DNA from: Candidatus Thermofonsia Clade 1 bacterium
Lineage (GTDB): Bacteria > Chloroflexota > Anaerolineae > Aggregatilineales > UBA2796
Assembly (NCBI GenBank): GCA_002794705.1
Contig: PGTK01000002.1
Location: forward strand, 186,001 to 250,000
Length of the DNA stretch: 64,000 nucleotides
Direction: 5' to 3'
Below are positions 25,669-34,665 of this stretch, one piece after another. The notes under the pieces are model-generated. The model was not told the DNA's origin, ran no database searches, and saw only the letters and a program-made list of their open reading frames with translations. The position numbers were made by a program, and so were the translations under genes. How positions within the stretch are numbered: the stretch's first letter is position 1; each line of letters begins with the position of its first letter.

Positions 25669-26714
25669 GCGTTTTTTCCCAGTCGCTGCTGTTGCCGCCG
25701 CACGTACCATGTGTAGAGGGCGTAGAGCGCACGGTTGTTGACTAAATCCCACGCGCCCACGCTCCGCCGCACCTCGCCGCCGAATCCGCGCTTGAATTTG
25801 TAGACGCCCCACAAGCCGTCTTCACGTTTTTCGAACTCTGCTTCAAGCGTTGCTACGTCTGCATCGGGAATGCCCCACAGATCGTAGCGCAGTGCGCCGT
25901 GTGCCTTTGCCCAGCGGATCGCCTCCCACTGCAGGATGTAAGTCGGCATTCGGTTGCGCTCCGCGTCTGAGGAGGCGCCATAAAAATAGTAGGCATTCTC
26001 GCCACAGCGAAAGATCATCGCGCCCGCGAGGTCTTGCCCGTTGTAAGACGCGATCAGCAGTACGACCTCGCCGCTAGGCGCGAAGGCGTCATAAGCGCTC
26101 TGATAGTATTCAGGCGGGCGCGCATGGAAGCCATCGCGCTGCGCCGTGAGCTGCATCAGCTGACCAAAGCGCAGAGCGTCGGCTGAGTCGCCCTGCCGCA
26201 CGCTCACCTCTTTTTTCGGTCCAAGACGGCACTTATAGCGCGTGGACTGGTTCATCCGCTTGAGGATATCTTCCTCTGTGCCGCTCAAGTCCAGCACGAT
26301 CGTGCGCGGTATCTGGACGGTCTGAGGCGAAGGACGTAGACCTGCTTGGATCAGGCGTTCGGGCAGATCAGGGCGCGGACGGTACCAATTGCATGGCTCA
26401 AACTTGATGAAAGCCGCGCCGCTGCGCCGCAATGCTCCCCACAAGAGCGTATTTGCTGCTTCATCATCGCTGAAGAGCGGCGCTGCGGGCGCGTAAGCGC
26501 GCACACCCAGACGCAGCGGCAAACGACGCAGCAAAATCTGTGCGCCCGCTAGGAGTCTGCCTGTGGGATCGGCAATGGCGATACACTGCGGTTGCCAGCC
26601 AAAACGACTCTGATGCGCGCCCCACGCTGAGAGCTGTAGGGCGTGTGCATCGGGGTGCGCACGCACGAAAGCATCCCAGTGCGTGGCAGTCGGTGTGAAT
26701 ATGATGTAGGGCAT
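25665..26714 (-). CDS. FemX/FemAB-like aminoacyltransferase, first copy
   Basis: Paralogue of the next gene, 349 residues, and first of the pair. It has the FemAB features: 'PRTIVLDLSGTEEDILKRMN' and 'TRYKCRLGPKK' in the first half, and 'YFYGASSDAERNRMPTYIL' and 'WEAIRWAKAHGALRYDLWG' in the second. Family members build interpeptide bridges of peptidoglycan or modify other peptides with aminoacyl-tRNA. Two adjacent non-identical copies suggest two successive additions or a heterodimer, as with FemA and FemB (inference). The ATG at 26714 is about 45 bases beyond the P450 gene. Confidence 0.85.
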   Translation of the reverse strand: MPYIIFTPTATHWDAFVRAHPDAHALQLSAWGAHQSRFGWQPQCIAIADPTGRLLAGAQILLRRLPLRLGVRAYAPAAPLFSDDEAANTLLWGALRRSGAAFIKFEPCNWYRPRPDLPERLIQAGLRPSPQTVQIPRTIVLDLSGTEEDILKRMNQSTRYKCRLGPKKEVSVRQGDSADALRFGQLMQLTAQRDGFHARPPEYYQSAYDAFAPSGEVVLLIASYNGQDLAGAMIFRCGENAYYFYGASSDAERNRMPTYILQWEAIRWAKAHGALRYDLWGIPDADVATLEAEFEKREDGLWGVYKFKRGFGGEVRRSVGAWDLVNNRALYALYTWYVRRQQQRLGKNA

Positions 26715-26757
26715 GGCGCTGCATTATAGCGCAAGACAAAAATTACAACAGTCGCGC

Positions 26758-28056
26758 TCAGGAGCGCGGCAAAAAGCGCAAGCGCACAGCATGGCGCGGC
26801 TGCAGCACGGTCAAAGGCGCAAGTTCAATGCGATAGTCGGGCTCAGGCAGAATGTCGAAGTGCCGTACGAGGCTTGCCAATGTGAAAGTTGCCTCTTGCA
26901 GGGCAAAATGTTGCCCAATACAGACCCGCTCTCCGCCGCCAAAGGCGAGGTAGGTAAAACGCGGGCGCGTTCGCTCCCAACCTTCGGCAAAGCGCTCAGG
27001 ATCGAAGCGCTCAGGCTGTGGGTAGAAGCGTGGATCGCGCTGCACCACGAACGGGCTGATGATGACTGTTGTACCTGTGCGCAGCGGCAAGCCACCTAAG
27101 GTGAGGTCTTCAGTGAGCAGGCGCAGGAAGAGAATCCAAGCCGTCGGATACAGGCGCGTGGTCTCGCGCAGCACCATCTGCGTGTAGCGCAGCTGCGGGA
27201 AGTCCTCTGGCTGCACTGGGCGCTCCCCAAAGACCCGTAGCGCCTCTTGGCGCACTTTGGTCTGCACGTCGCTGTGCAAGGCGGTCATCAGGAGCGCCCA
27301 AGTCAGGGTCATAGAAGTGGACTCATGCCCGGCGACGAAAAGCGTGATGATCTCATCGCGTGCCTGCCCATCGGTCATCAGATCGCTCTCAGTAGCCCGT
27401 ATGAGCAGATCGAGCAGGTCGCCGCGTGGCACTTCGGCGGTGCGCCGCGCTGCGATCAGGCGCGCAATGTGCCTGTCAATTCGCTCCAGCAGCGCCTGAT
27501 CGGCTTGATCAGCACGGAGACGCTCCGCAGGCGGCAGCCATTCACGGCTCTGCGAGGCGCTGATCGCCTCTGAGAGCTTTTCCATGTCCGCGAGAATAGC
27601 GTTCGCGTCTGCGCCGAACAGCACGTCGGTCACAATGCCGAGCGTCAAGCGCAGCATGGTACGATGGACATCACAGGGCGCGTCGGTCTGCCACGTGGTG
27701 AGCGCCTGCTGCACGTGCGCGATCATCTGGGCGGCATAGCGCACTAGCTGCTGATGGTAGAAAGCGGGCTGCAGACGCTGCCGCTGTTTGCGATGAAAGT
27801 CGCCATCAGAGACCAATAAACTATTGCCCAGAAACTTGCCGAGCGATTGGCGCGTGTGATCCGTGCGCCGAAATTTAGGGGCATGTTCCACTAAGACAGC
27901 ATGAATCAGCTCAAGATCGTTGATGAACAGGTGTGGCGTCCCGTGCAGGTCAAAAGCGACCACATTGCCGTGTTCAGCAGCAAGGCGCTGCAAAAAACCG
28001 AGCGGATCGGCTTGAAAAGCTGTGCCACAGTCTGTCGCTAGGCGCGTGAGTTGCAT
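26758..28056 (-). CDS. Cytochrome P450 monooxygenase
   Basis: Heme-thiolate monooxygenase, 432 residues. The I-helix reads AGHESTSMTL (usual AGxxT), the ExxR motif 'ETTRLYP' and PERF region 'PERFDPERFAEGW' are present, and the heme loop FGGGERVCIGQHFA carries the ligand cysteine, Cys379. No membrane anchor is seen, so it should be soluble. Sequence style resembles CYP102/CYP4-type bacterial P450s more than the CYP107 group. No ferredoxin or reductase gene is next to it, so the redox partner is elsewhere. Substrate is unknown. Confidence 0.93.
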   Translation of the reverse strand: MQLTRLATDCGTAFQADPLGFLQRLAAEHGNVVAFDLHGTPHLFINDLELIHAVLVEHAPKFRRTDHTRQSLGKFLGNSLLVSDGDFHRKQRQRLQPAFYHQQLVRYAAQMIAHVQQALTTWQTDAPCDVHRTMLRLTLGIVTDVLFGADANAILADMEKLSEAISASQSREWLPPAERLRADQADQALLERIDRHIARLIAARRTAEVPRGDLLDLLIRATESDLMTDGQARDEIITLFVAGHESTSMTLTWALLMTALHSDVQTKVRQEALRVFGERPVQPEDFPQLRYTQMVLRETTRLYPTAWILFLRLLTEDLTLGGLPLRTGTTVIISPFVVQRDPRFYPQPERFDPERFAEGWERTRPRFTYLAFGGGERVCIGQHFALQEATFTLASLVRHFDILPEPDYRIELAPLTVLQPRHAVRLRFLPRS

Positions 28057-28094
28057 TGTCAGAACCTCCGTTTGAGATTCTAGCGTCTCGTGTC

Positions 28095-28131
28095 AAAAAA
28101 GTCAGGGCGCAGCCCTCTTGCCGCGCCCTGA
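28095..28131 (-). terminator. Rho-independent terminator downstream of the nitrilase-fold gene
   Basis: A perfect 9-bp stem (TCAGGGCGC, 28102-28110, with 28123-28131) is followed on the minus strand by six T (complement of 28095-28100). It lies just after the stop of the minus-strand nitrilase-fold gene. Confidence 0.85.
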
Positions 28132-28138
28132 GCGCTCT

Positions 28139-29338
28139 CTAATAGCGCTTGGCAATGATGCGATAGGCGATCGGGTGGCGTGCCTGCAAAGTCTGGAACT
28201 CCTCGCGGTAGCGGCGCACCTCGTCAAGGTCAAGGCGTGCCACGCAGTAGCCCTCTTGCGGCTCAGCGCGTTTGAGCGGCTCCGGGCGCCGCACGCTCAG
28301 CTCAGACGGCTCAATTTTGATCTCTGGCACCTCAATCGGCTTGAAGGTCGCCTCAGGTTTGGCGTCAGCCGTAGGCGCAGCCTCAGGTTTGGGCGCGGGG
28401 TCTGATTCGGGCGCTTTCTCAACGCCATTTGCCGCGACCGCCGCAGGCTCGGTCACCTTTTGGGCGGCTTTCTCCAGCGCCTCGATTCTCTTGGCAGCGT
28501 CTAGAGCGGCTTGCTGAGCGGCGATCAGCGCCTCACGGATCGTCTTGGATTTCTCAAGGTCTTCAGCACGCCGCGCCTGCACACGCTCTAGCTCTTTGAT
28601 GAGCGTCTCCTGCTCGCGCTGCAATTCGCGGAGCATGTCTAGCTCCACTGAGAGGGAGGCAAGCACTTTGCCACGCGGATCAACGATCATGCTCTCGCCG
28701 CCAAAGCGCAGGGTCACATCCTCGCCAATCCGATTCGCCGCCGCGAGGAAAATCGCGTTCTCGTAGGCGCGGGCGCGGGCATAAATGCGCCATTCCTCAA
28801 TGTAGCGCTCTTCCCAGCTGCCCAAGCAGCATAGCACCTCCGCACCCTCTAGCGCCATAGCCCGCGCCACCTCCGGGAAGGCTAAGTCCCAGCCGATCAT
28901 CATGCCGATCTTGCCGATCTCGCCCGTCTCAAAGACGGGCATTTTGAAGCCCTCGCGGAACGCCATGCGCTCTTCGCCGCGCATATGGACTTTGTGATAG
29001 ACGCCCAGCAGATCGCCGCTCGGTCCGATCAGCACAGCGCTGTTGTAGAGAATGCTCTCCACCTTTTCCTTCGTCGGCATTCCGAAGGCAAGGTAGACGC
29101 CAGCATCAGCGGCGCGCTGCGCCAAAAGGTTCACAGCGGCGCCCGGCACGCGCTGCGCCAGCTCAGTGAACTGCATCCCCAGCTCATAGCCGCTGATCGC
29201 CAGCTCTGGGAAGACGATCAAGTCCACTTTTTGGTCGCGGACAATATCGGAGATGTAGTCGGACATCTTCACAAGGTTATTGCCCACATTGCCCAACTCT
29301 GGCTTCATCTGGACAGTGGCAACTGTGATTTCGCGCAT
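28139..29338 (-). CDS. Nitrilase-superfamily protein lacking the catalytic cysteine, with coiled-coil insertion
   Basis: Carbon-nitrogen hydrolase fold, 399 residues (family usually about 270). The catalytic Glu (Glu45 in 'IVFPELAISGYELG') and Lys (Lys116 in 'YHKVHMRGEE') are present. The third residue, a Cys in the usual 'ICYDxxFPE', is Gly149 here ('MMIGWDLAFPE'), so hydrolysis by the normal mechanism is not expected; Cys170-171 are not at the right place. After 'MIVDPRGKVLASLS' (230) a charged coiled-coil of about 65 residues and an Ala/Pro/Glu-rich linker (295-360) intervene before the fold resumes with 'VARLDLDEVRRYREEF' near the C-terminus. The gene stands alone with its own terminator. 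A scaffold or sensor role is possible (inference). Confidence 0.78.
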   Translation of the reverse strand: MREITVATVQMKPELGNVGNNLVKMSDYISDIVRDQKVDLIVFPELAISGYELGMQFTELAQRVPGAAVNLLAQRAADAGVYLAFGMPTKEKVESILYNSAVLIGPSGDLLGVYHKVHMRGEERMAFREGFKMPVFETGEIGKIGMMIGWDLAFPEVARAMALEGAEVLCCLGSWEERYIEEWRIYARARAYENAIFLAAANRIGEDVTLRFGGESMIVDPRGKVLASLSVELDMLRELQREQETLIKELERVQARRAEDLEKSKTIREALIAAQQAALDAAKRIEALEKAAQKVTEPAAVAANGVEKAPESDPAPKPEAAPTADAKPEATFKPIEVPEIKIEPSELSVRRPEPLKRAEPQEGYCVARLDLDEVRRYREEFQTLQARHPIAYRIIAKRY

Positions 29339-29471
29339 TTAACACCTCTATGCGATTCTGCAGGGCAAAAGTTTCTGTAGCAATCCGCCCAAAGCGAACG
29401 TCTGTTCACAGCTGATTAGTTTTACCACACTTTCGCCGACTTGAACAGAGCTGACCTGCCTTTCGAGCGCT

Positions 29472-31040
29472 TCAGAAAGCTGTGCTGATCAGCCTGAGCA
29501 ACCACAGCGCTCCATCAGCGGCTGAGCGCAGGACAATCTGTTCGCCATTTGGCGCAACTGACCACTCATCATTAGCGATGTAGAGTAATTTGGGATCGCC
29601 TGATAAGCGCAGCGCTTGTCCACTCCTGATATTGTAGCGATAGAGTGCAGGCTGCGCACTCATATACGGCAGATACAGCAGATTGTCTGAGTCCTGCCAG
29701 CGGAAACTGCCCACAAACGGCAACTTGCGCGCCTGCGCGCCCTCTTGCGTGGCAAGCAGGTAGACACCCGAATCTTCTGGGCGCGCTTGGAAGGGCAGCA
29801 AGAATGCCACATGAGCGCCGCCCGGCGCCACGCTCAGCCGACGCAGATTTTCAAAAGTGCCAAGCGTCACAAGGCGATTCTCGGCAAGGTGCAGCACGCT
29901 GAGCGTATGGCGCTGCGTGCGCGGCGCCACCTCGATCAGTAACAAGCGCCCCTCATCCAGCCAATAGACCTCGCCGCCGCGCCATATGCGCACAAGGCGC
30001 GCCTCGCCGTCCAGACTGCCAAGCCAAATCTCTGTAAGCGGTTGTCCGTTGGGGAAGTAGTCGCTCGGACGAATATGCCAAAGCAACTGCCTGCCGCTCG
30101 GTGAAAATGTGAGCCATGCGCCGCGGGTGAGCAAGGGCGTTCGCCCGCCAGTGAACCGATCTAGCAAAATGCCGCGCCCGTTTTCGTTAGCGAAGGCATA
30201 GCGTCCATCAGGGGAGAGCGTGAGCGGAAAGCGCTCACTTGGGCTTGCTAGATACATGAGATCGCCGTTCGGCTGCCACCATGCGCCGCCGCAACAACCT
30301 GACTCTGTCAAGCGAATACCTTCGAAAGCAGTCACGGGCAGCGTATGCAGTCTGGGCGGCGTGTAGGGAGTGGGCGCGAGACGCGCTGTAGGCGGGTGGG
30401 CGCGGCTGTAGTTATTCAGCGGCGCGCCGCCCATCACCACATTGGGCTGATCGAGGATGCTCTGCCAGCGACGCGGCGCACTCAGATCGCGGGCGAAAGC
30501 GATGCCAATGGGTCTGCCCAGCTGAGCCAAGGCGTCCCAATCCGCCTCGATCAGGGTCGCAGGATTGTAGACCATGCGATAGTCAAGCGAGCGTATCTCT
30601 AGGTGCAGATGCGGGCGCGATTGGCACGTCCCGTCGGGGTCGCCCACCTCGCCGATCACCTCGCCACGCTTGACAGGCTGCCCGATCAGCAAAGATGGGC
30701 GCTTGCGCAGGTGACCGTACACAGAGGCATAGCCGAGCGCCTCGTGCTGAACCACCAAATTGTGTGGCTCAGCGCCAAAATTGCTGTTGTCAATCCAGCG
30801 CACTACGCCGTCGGCAATTGCTACGATTGGCGTGCCGCAGGGCGCCTCAAAATCCACGCCGAAGTGCAATCCCTGACCAGCAGCATACCAGTACTTGCCA
30901 TAGATGAACGCCTCTTGCGTGTTGCCGTAGTGCTGTTCCAGCAACCACGTCTCTACGCTAGAGGGCGTTGCAAATGGCAAGCTGAAAGGGCGCTCTGAAG
31001 CACGGTTCGGCGCGCCGAACAGGATCAGCAAAAGCAACAT
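29472..31040 (-). CDS. M23 (LytM) metallopeptidase fused to a TolB-like beta-propeller
   Basis: Exported protein of 522 residues. A short hydrophobic N-terminus (LLLLILFGAP) suggests a signal peptide or anchor. The peptidase domain has the zinc ligands in 'GLHFGVDFEAPCG' and 'HLHLEIRSLDY' and the typical 'YGHLRKRPSLLIGQPVKRGE', so it could cut peptidoglycan or other glycine-containing peptides. The second half is a TolB/WD40-like propeller ('LTLSPDGRYAFANENGRG', 'WLTFSPSGRQLLWHIRP', 'VSVAPGGAHVAFL'). The start chosen is the first ATG; the SD sequence is poor. It is 47 bases downstream of the PA14/SH3 gene, so they may share a transcript. Confidence 0.82.
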   Translation of the reverse strand: MLLLLILFGAPNRASERPFSLPFATPSSVETWLLEQHYGNTQEAFIYGKYWYAAGQGLHFGVDFEAPCGTPIVAIADGVVRWIDNSNFGAEPHNLVVQHEALGYASVYGHLRKRPSLLIGQPVKRGEVIGEVGDPDGTCQSRPHLHLEIRSLDYRMVYNPATLIEADWDALAQLGRPIGIAFARDLSAPRRWQSILDQPNVVMGGAPLNNYSRAHPPTARLAPTPYTPPRLHTLPVTAFEGIRLTESGCCGGAWWQPNGDLMYLASPSERFPLTLSPDGRYAFANENGRGILLDRFTGGRTPLLTRGAWLTFSPSGRQLLWHIRPSDYFPNGQPLTEIWLGSLDGEARLVRIWRGGEVYWLDEGRLLLIEVAPRTQRHTLSVLHLAENRLVTLGTFENLRRLSVAPGGAHVAFLLPFQARPEDSGVYLLATQEGAQARKLPFVGSFRWQDSDNLLYLPYMSAQPALYRYNIRSGQALRLSGDPKLLYIANDEWSVAPNGEQIVLRSAADGALWLLRLISTAF

Positions 31041-31087
31041 GCCGCTGATCAGCCTGCGCAGCGCGCCGAACGATCGTTTTGACCTGC

Positions 31088-32197
31088 TTATGGCGCAGTG
31101 TTCCCTCTTGGCAGCACGCCAAGCCTACCGACGGTCACGCGAATATTCGGCACGTACGTCCAGCCGCGCAAATCCTCATACACCACAAAGACCCACGCCT
31201 GATTATTGCTCAGCTTCAAGATTTGGAAGCTAGCGCCTTTGGGAATCACACCAATGCGCTCTCCGTTCAGGCTTGGGAAGCTGCGCACAAGCGCGTTGTT
31301 CTGTGCTATGCCACGCACCTCAAACGGCTGCACAGCGGGTGGCTCTCCGGCTGGCGCTTCAGCGCCGCCTGCAGCGATAGCAGGCGCATCAATCACCTCG
31401 CGGGTGCGCGGCAGACTGGCAATGCTGCCGCCATAGATGTAGATGACTTGGCGGAACATCCAGCCGCGCTTGCCCTCGCCTAGATCGAGCAGGAACCACG
31501 TCTCAAAGCCGAAATCGCCGTTACGCCCGATGACCGTAAACTGCTGATCGCGGAACGCCTCACCAATGGTCGGAAAGTTGAGACCGGGTCCGCTGCGAAT
31601 ATTCGCCCGATCTACGATCACAACAGCTTTGACGGTAGGCACTCTGGTCGGTGTGAATGCAGGCGGCGGGGCAACGCCTCCGCCGCCCGGCGCACCCCCA
31701 TCGCCGCCTGCGATCACTGTCCAATCAAACAGCACGCCCGCCTCACCGACGCCTTCGTAATAATCTACGATGATCTCGTAAGTGCCAGCGCCCAGCACCA
31801 CATCGGCTGTGTTGACCGTGAAGCCGCCAACAGCGGGCGTGAAGCGATCAATGATGATGTTGCCGTTGATCGCCACGCGAATGCCGTCATCGGCGCCAGC
31901 GCGGAAACGGTAGGTGCCGGCCGCAAAGGCGATGCGATTATACCAGCGCACGCTGAAATTATCGTTCGGAATGATGCCCGGCGCAGGTGAGCCTGTCCCC
32001 CAGTTGAATAAAATAGCAGGATCAATGCGAAACAGGGCAGGACTCCCGCTAAAGGTCGGGTTTGCCCAGTAGTAGCCCTCCCAGTTCGAGCCTGTAATGC
32101 CCTGCGCTTGCGCAGGACTCTGCCCGATCATCACAGCGCCTGCGCTAAGAGCGATCAGCGCTGCAAGGAAGAGCCGTCCGAAGGTTGAGTAGCGCAT
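31088..32197 (-). CDS. Secreted PA14-like plus tandem SH3 domain protein
   Basis: A 369-residue exported protein. Signal peptide at the start (GRLFLAALIALSAGAVMIG, cleaved after AQA). A PA14-type glycan-binding domain follows ('WEGYYWANPTFSGSP', 'IPNDNFSVRWYNRIAFAAGT', 'GADDGIRVAINGNIIIDRF', 'GEAGVLFDW'), then a Pro/Gly linker and two bacterial SH3 domains ('NIRSGPGLNFPTIGEAF' and 'LVRSFPSLNGERIGVIPKG'), which often bind peptidoglycan. The start is the ATG at 32197 with GAGG upstream; ten extra residues are possible from 32227. Likely a cell-wall binding protein (inference), alongside the M23 peptidase. Confidence 0.82.
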   Translation of the reverse strand: MRYSTFGRLFLAALIALSAGAVMIGQSPAQAQGITGSNWEGYYWANPTFSGSPALFRIDPAILFNWGTGSPAPGIIPNDNFSVRWYNRIAFAAGTYRFRAGADDGIRVAINGNIIIDRFTPAVGGFTVNTADVVLGAGTYEIIVDYYEGVGEAGVLFDWTVIAGGDGGAPGGGGVAPPPAFTPTRVPTVKAVVIVDRANIRSGPGLNFPTIGEAFRDQQFTVIGRNGDFGFETWFLLDLGEGKRGWMFRQVIYIYGGSIASLPRTREVIDAPAIAAGGAEAPAGEPPAVQPFEVRGIAQNNALVRSFPSLNGERIGVIPKGASFQILKLSNNQAWVFVVYEDLRGWTYVPNIRVTVGRLGVLPRGNTAP

Positions 32198-32338
32198 TCT
32201 ATAGAACCTCACACGCTGCGAATGCAAAGCATGGCGTCAATCATACCGCCCTTTGCCGATCTGACAAATGAGCGTTGATCAATCGTTAGGAATTACCGTA
32301 AAATTCAGCCAAACGAGACGCGCTCATGAGGACATCAC

Positions 32339-33166
32339 ATGGACGAATCAAACGTGATTGAAGCGCTTTATCAGGCGCAGAAAGCCAACTTGCCGATTGC
32401 CTTAGCAGTGGTCGTGCGCACGCACGGCTCAATGCCGCGCCACGCCGGCGCCAAAATGCTGATCTACAGCGACGGCAAGACGATTGGCACAGTCGGCGGC
32501 GGCGCAATGGAGAGCCGCGTGATCCAAGACGGTCTAGCCGCACTTGCCGACGGTCAGCCGCGCTTGGTCAGCTATACGCTCAACGATCTGCGCGACGGCG
32601 ATCCGGGCGTGTGTGGCGGCAGCGCTGATATTTACATTGAGCCGTATAATACCGCGCCAATTTTAGTGGTGATCGGCTGTGGGCATGTGGGCAAGGCATT
32701 GGCAGAGCTAGGCAAGTGGCTTGGCTTCCGCGTGATTGTCAGTGATGACCGCGCTGAGCTGTGCAGTCCAGAGCATATCCCTAACATGGATGGCTACGTC
32801 GTGGCGCCGCCGAGCGAGGTCGTCTCGCACATCCCGCTCACGCCACAGACCTATATTGCGGCGGTCACACGCGGCTTGCCAGTGGATGAGCAGCTTTTTC
32901 CGCCTCTGTTAAACGCGCCCGTGCCATACATCGGCTTGATCGGCAGCCGAAGGCGCTGGGCGCTCACCATCAAGGCGCTTGAGGAACGCGGCATCAGCCG
33001 TGAGCAGATCGCCCGCGTGCGTGCGCCAATCGGCTTGGAGCTAAACGCCGAGACTCCCCGTGAGATCGCCTTGAGCATCATGGCGGAGATCGTCATGCTG
33101 CGCAATGGCGGCGATGGCAAGCCCATGCAGTGGCTTGGCACAGTCCAGCAGGCTGAGGCTCAGTGA
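32339..33166 (+). CDS. XdhC/CoxI family molybdenum-enzyme maturation factor
   Basis: Protein of the XdhC/CoxI/CoxF family, 275 residues, which helps load sulfurated molybdenum cofactor into xanthine-dehydrogenase-type enzymes. The N-terminal domain has 'VRTHGSMPRHAGAKMLI' and 'GTVGGGAME', the C-terminal Rossmann domain 'VVIGCGHVGKALAELG' and 'SDDRAELCSPE', and the typical end 'YIGLIGSRRRWALTIKALEE' and 'RAPIGLELNAETPREIALS'. The ATG has GAGG eight bases upstream. No molybdenum enzyme is adjacent; moeA is 23 kb away in the same window. Confidence 0.9.
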   Translation: MDESNVIEALYQAQKANLPIALAVVVRTHGSMPRHAGAKMLIYSDGKTIGTVGGGAMESRVIQDGLAALADGQPRLVSYTLNDLRDGDPGVCGGSADIYIEPYNTAPILVVIGCGHVGKALAELGKWLGFRVIVSDDRAELCSPEHIPNMDGYVVAPPSEVVSHIPLTPQTYIAAVTRGLPVDEQLFPPLLNAPVPYIGLIGSRRRWALTIKALEERGISREQIARVRAPIGLELNAETPREIALSIMAEIVMLRNGGDGKPMQWLGTVQQAEAQ

Positions 33167-34665
33167 AACAAACCATCTAGTTCAGCCGTGCCGCGCATCT
33201 CCATTGGCTGGCTGAAAATGAAGAATGCCGCGAGCAGGAGCGCTAGAAAGATCAGGGCGTAGGGCAGAAATGCCAGTTGCGCACGTGCCGCGCCGAACTC
33301 GCGGACGGCAATGCGCCGCGCTAGGATCAGGCTGAGCAGATAGCCGCCGATCAGCAGAATCACCTGCACAATGGCGAACTGTTCGATGTCTGCAATGGCG
33401 CCCAGCTGCCAATTAACCTCTGTCCCGAAGAGGGTAATGCCGTGATCGAGCAGAAAGTTGTGAAAGACAGGCACGATCACGAGCGCGCCGATGATGAAGT
33501 GGAATCCGTAGTGCGCCGCCCAGATTCCTGCGCCAATCGGCACGAAGGCGGGCGCGAAAGCGGCGAATGTATCGCGCAGGGCGTGCGGACGCTTCGGTTT
33601 GCCTGTCAGGGCGTTTGTCAGCCACGCTGCGCCGATGCTCAATAGCGCAGGCAGGGCAATGCTTCCGACAAGAAAGATTATCAGCAAGATCAGCCATTCG
33701 GCGTCCGTGCCGAGCGCCAACGCCATCTCGCGCAGCAAGGCATAAACGGGCGGCACCATGCCGAAGGCGTTCACCACGCCCATGAAGGCAAGCGCCACCA
33801 GCAGAAAGTTTACATCCCAGCGCTTGGGCAGGCTGTGGGGCGTCCCCAACTCGCGCAGCGGCGAGCGGACGCCTAGAATCACGTTATCATGCGGGCAAGC
33901 GCGTGCGCAATCGAGGCAGAAGGTGCAATCCATGTTGCTCTTGACCTGCGGCGCGTAGAGCAGCGTGCCACAGCCGAGTACGCCGCGTGAGTCGTGCTTG
34001 ATGGGCGGCTCATCGCCGATCTGATCTACCAAGATCATGGGCTGTGCGCTGTAGCTGCCGTTGATGCATTCCTTGCCCACGCACGTCTGGCAGGTTTTCG
34101 GGTCGCGCACGCCGATCTGCAGCGGCGAGAGCGTGCTGTAGGTGAAATTGAAGGCACCAAGCGGACAGACATACTTGCAAAAGGGCGACTCGCTGAAGAT
34201 CAGCTCCAGAGCAAAGGCGGCGACGAAATAAGCGACGATCACCCACGCTGTCAGCAACGGACTCGCCCACATGTCGGTCACTTCATAGAGCCAGAAGATC
34301 AGGAACAAGCCGCCGATAGCGAGCCATTTGTTGCGCAAAATGCGCGGAAAGCGCTTGCCGCGCCCTGCCAGACGCTTGGCAAGCGTGCGCGGCAAGACAA
34401 ACGGGCAGCTCATGCAGAACAGATTGCCTGCCAGCAGCAGCGCTAGAATCACAAAGCCGCGATAGTGTACCCACGCGCTGACCGTCGCCAAGTTGCGGGA
34501 GGCGATCTGTTCGCCTGTGAAGCCGTCATAGATCAGCAGCGCGGCGGCTGCAAGCAGCGGAATTTGGAAGAACAAGCGCCCCTGCCGCCCCTTGAGCAGT
34601 CGTCCGATGAGTGGCAGGCGCAAAACGTCCAGTGGCGGGCGATAAATAGGCTCTGCGCGGCTCAT
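33160..34665 (-). CDS. Polytopic membrane 4Fe-4S protein (NapH/NosR/CcoG-like)
   Basis: Integral membrane protein of 501 residues with about ten hydrophobic segments and cytoplasmic-side cysteine clusters. Near the N-terminus is 'LFCMSCPFVLPR'; then 'CKYVCPLGAFNF' and 'CQTCVGKECINGSYSA'; then 'CTFCLDCARACPHDNV', a classic 4Fe-4S motif. The arrangement resembles NapH/NosR-type electron-transfer proteins, passing electrons across or along the membrane. The stop overlaps the XdhC gene tail; the start overlaps the YtkA/FixH-like lipoprotein gene by four bases, so those two genes form an operon. No heme motif is visible. The donor and acceptor are unknown. Confidence 0.82.
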   Translation of the reverse strand: MSRAEPIYRPPLDVLRLPLIGRLLKGRQGRLFFQIPLLAAAALLIYDGFTGEQIASRNLATVSAWVHYRGFVILALLLAGNLFCMSCPFVLPRTLAKRLAGRGKRFPRILRNKWLAIGGLFLIFWLYEVTDMWASPLLTAWVIVAYFVAAFALELIFSESPFCKYVCPLGAFNFTYSTLSPLQIGVRDPKTCQTCVGKECINGSYSAQPMILVDQIGDEPPIKHDSRGVLGCGTLLYAPQVKSNMDCTFCLDCARACPHDNVILGVRSPLRELGTPHSLPKRWDVNFLLVALAFMGVVNAFGMVPPVYALLREMALALGTDAEWLILLIIFLVGSIALPALLSIGAAWLTNALTGKPKRPHALRDTFAAFAPAFVPIGAGIWAAHYGFHFIIGALVIVPVFHNFLLDHGITLFGTEVNWQLGAIADIEQFAIVQVILLIGGYLLSLILARRIAVREFGAARAQLAFLPYALIFLALLLAAFFIFSQPMEMRGTAELDGLFH

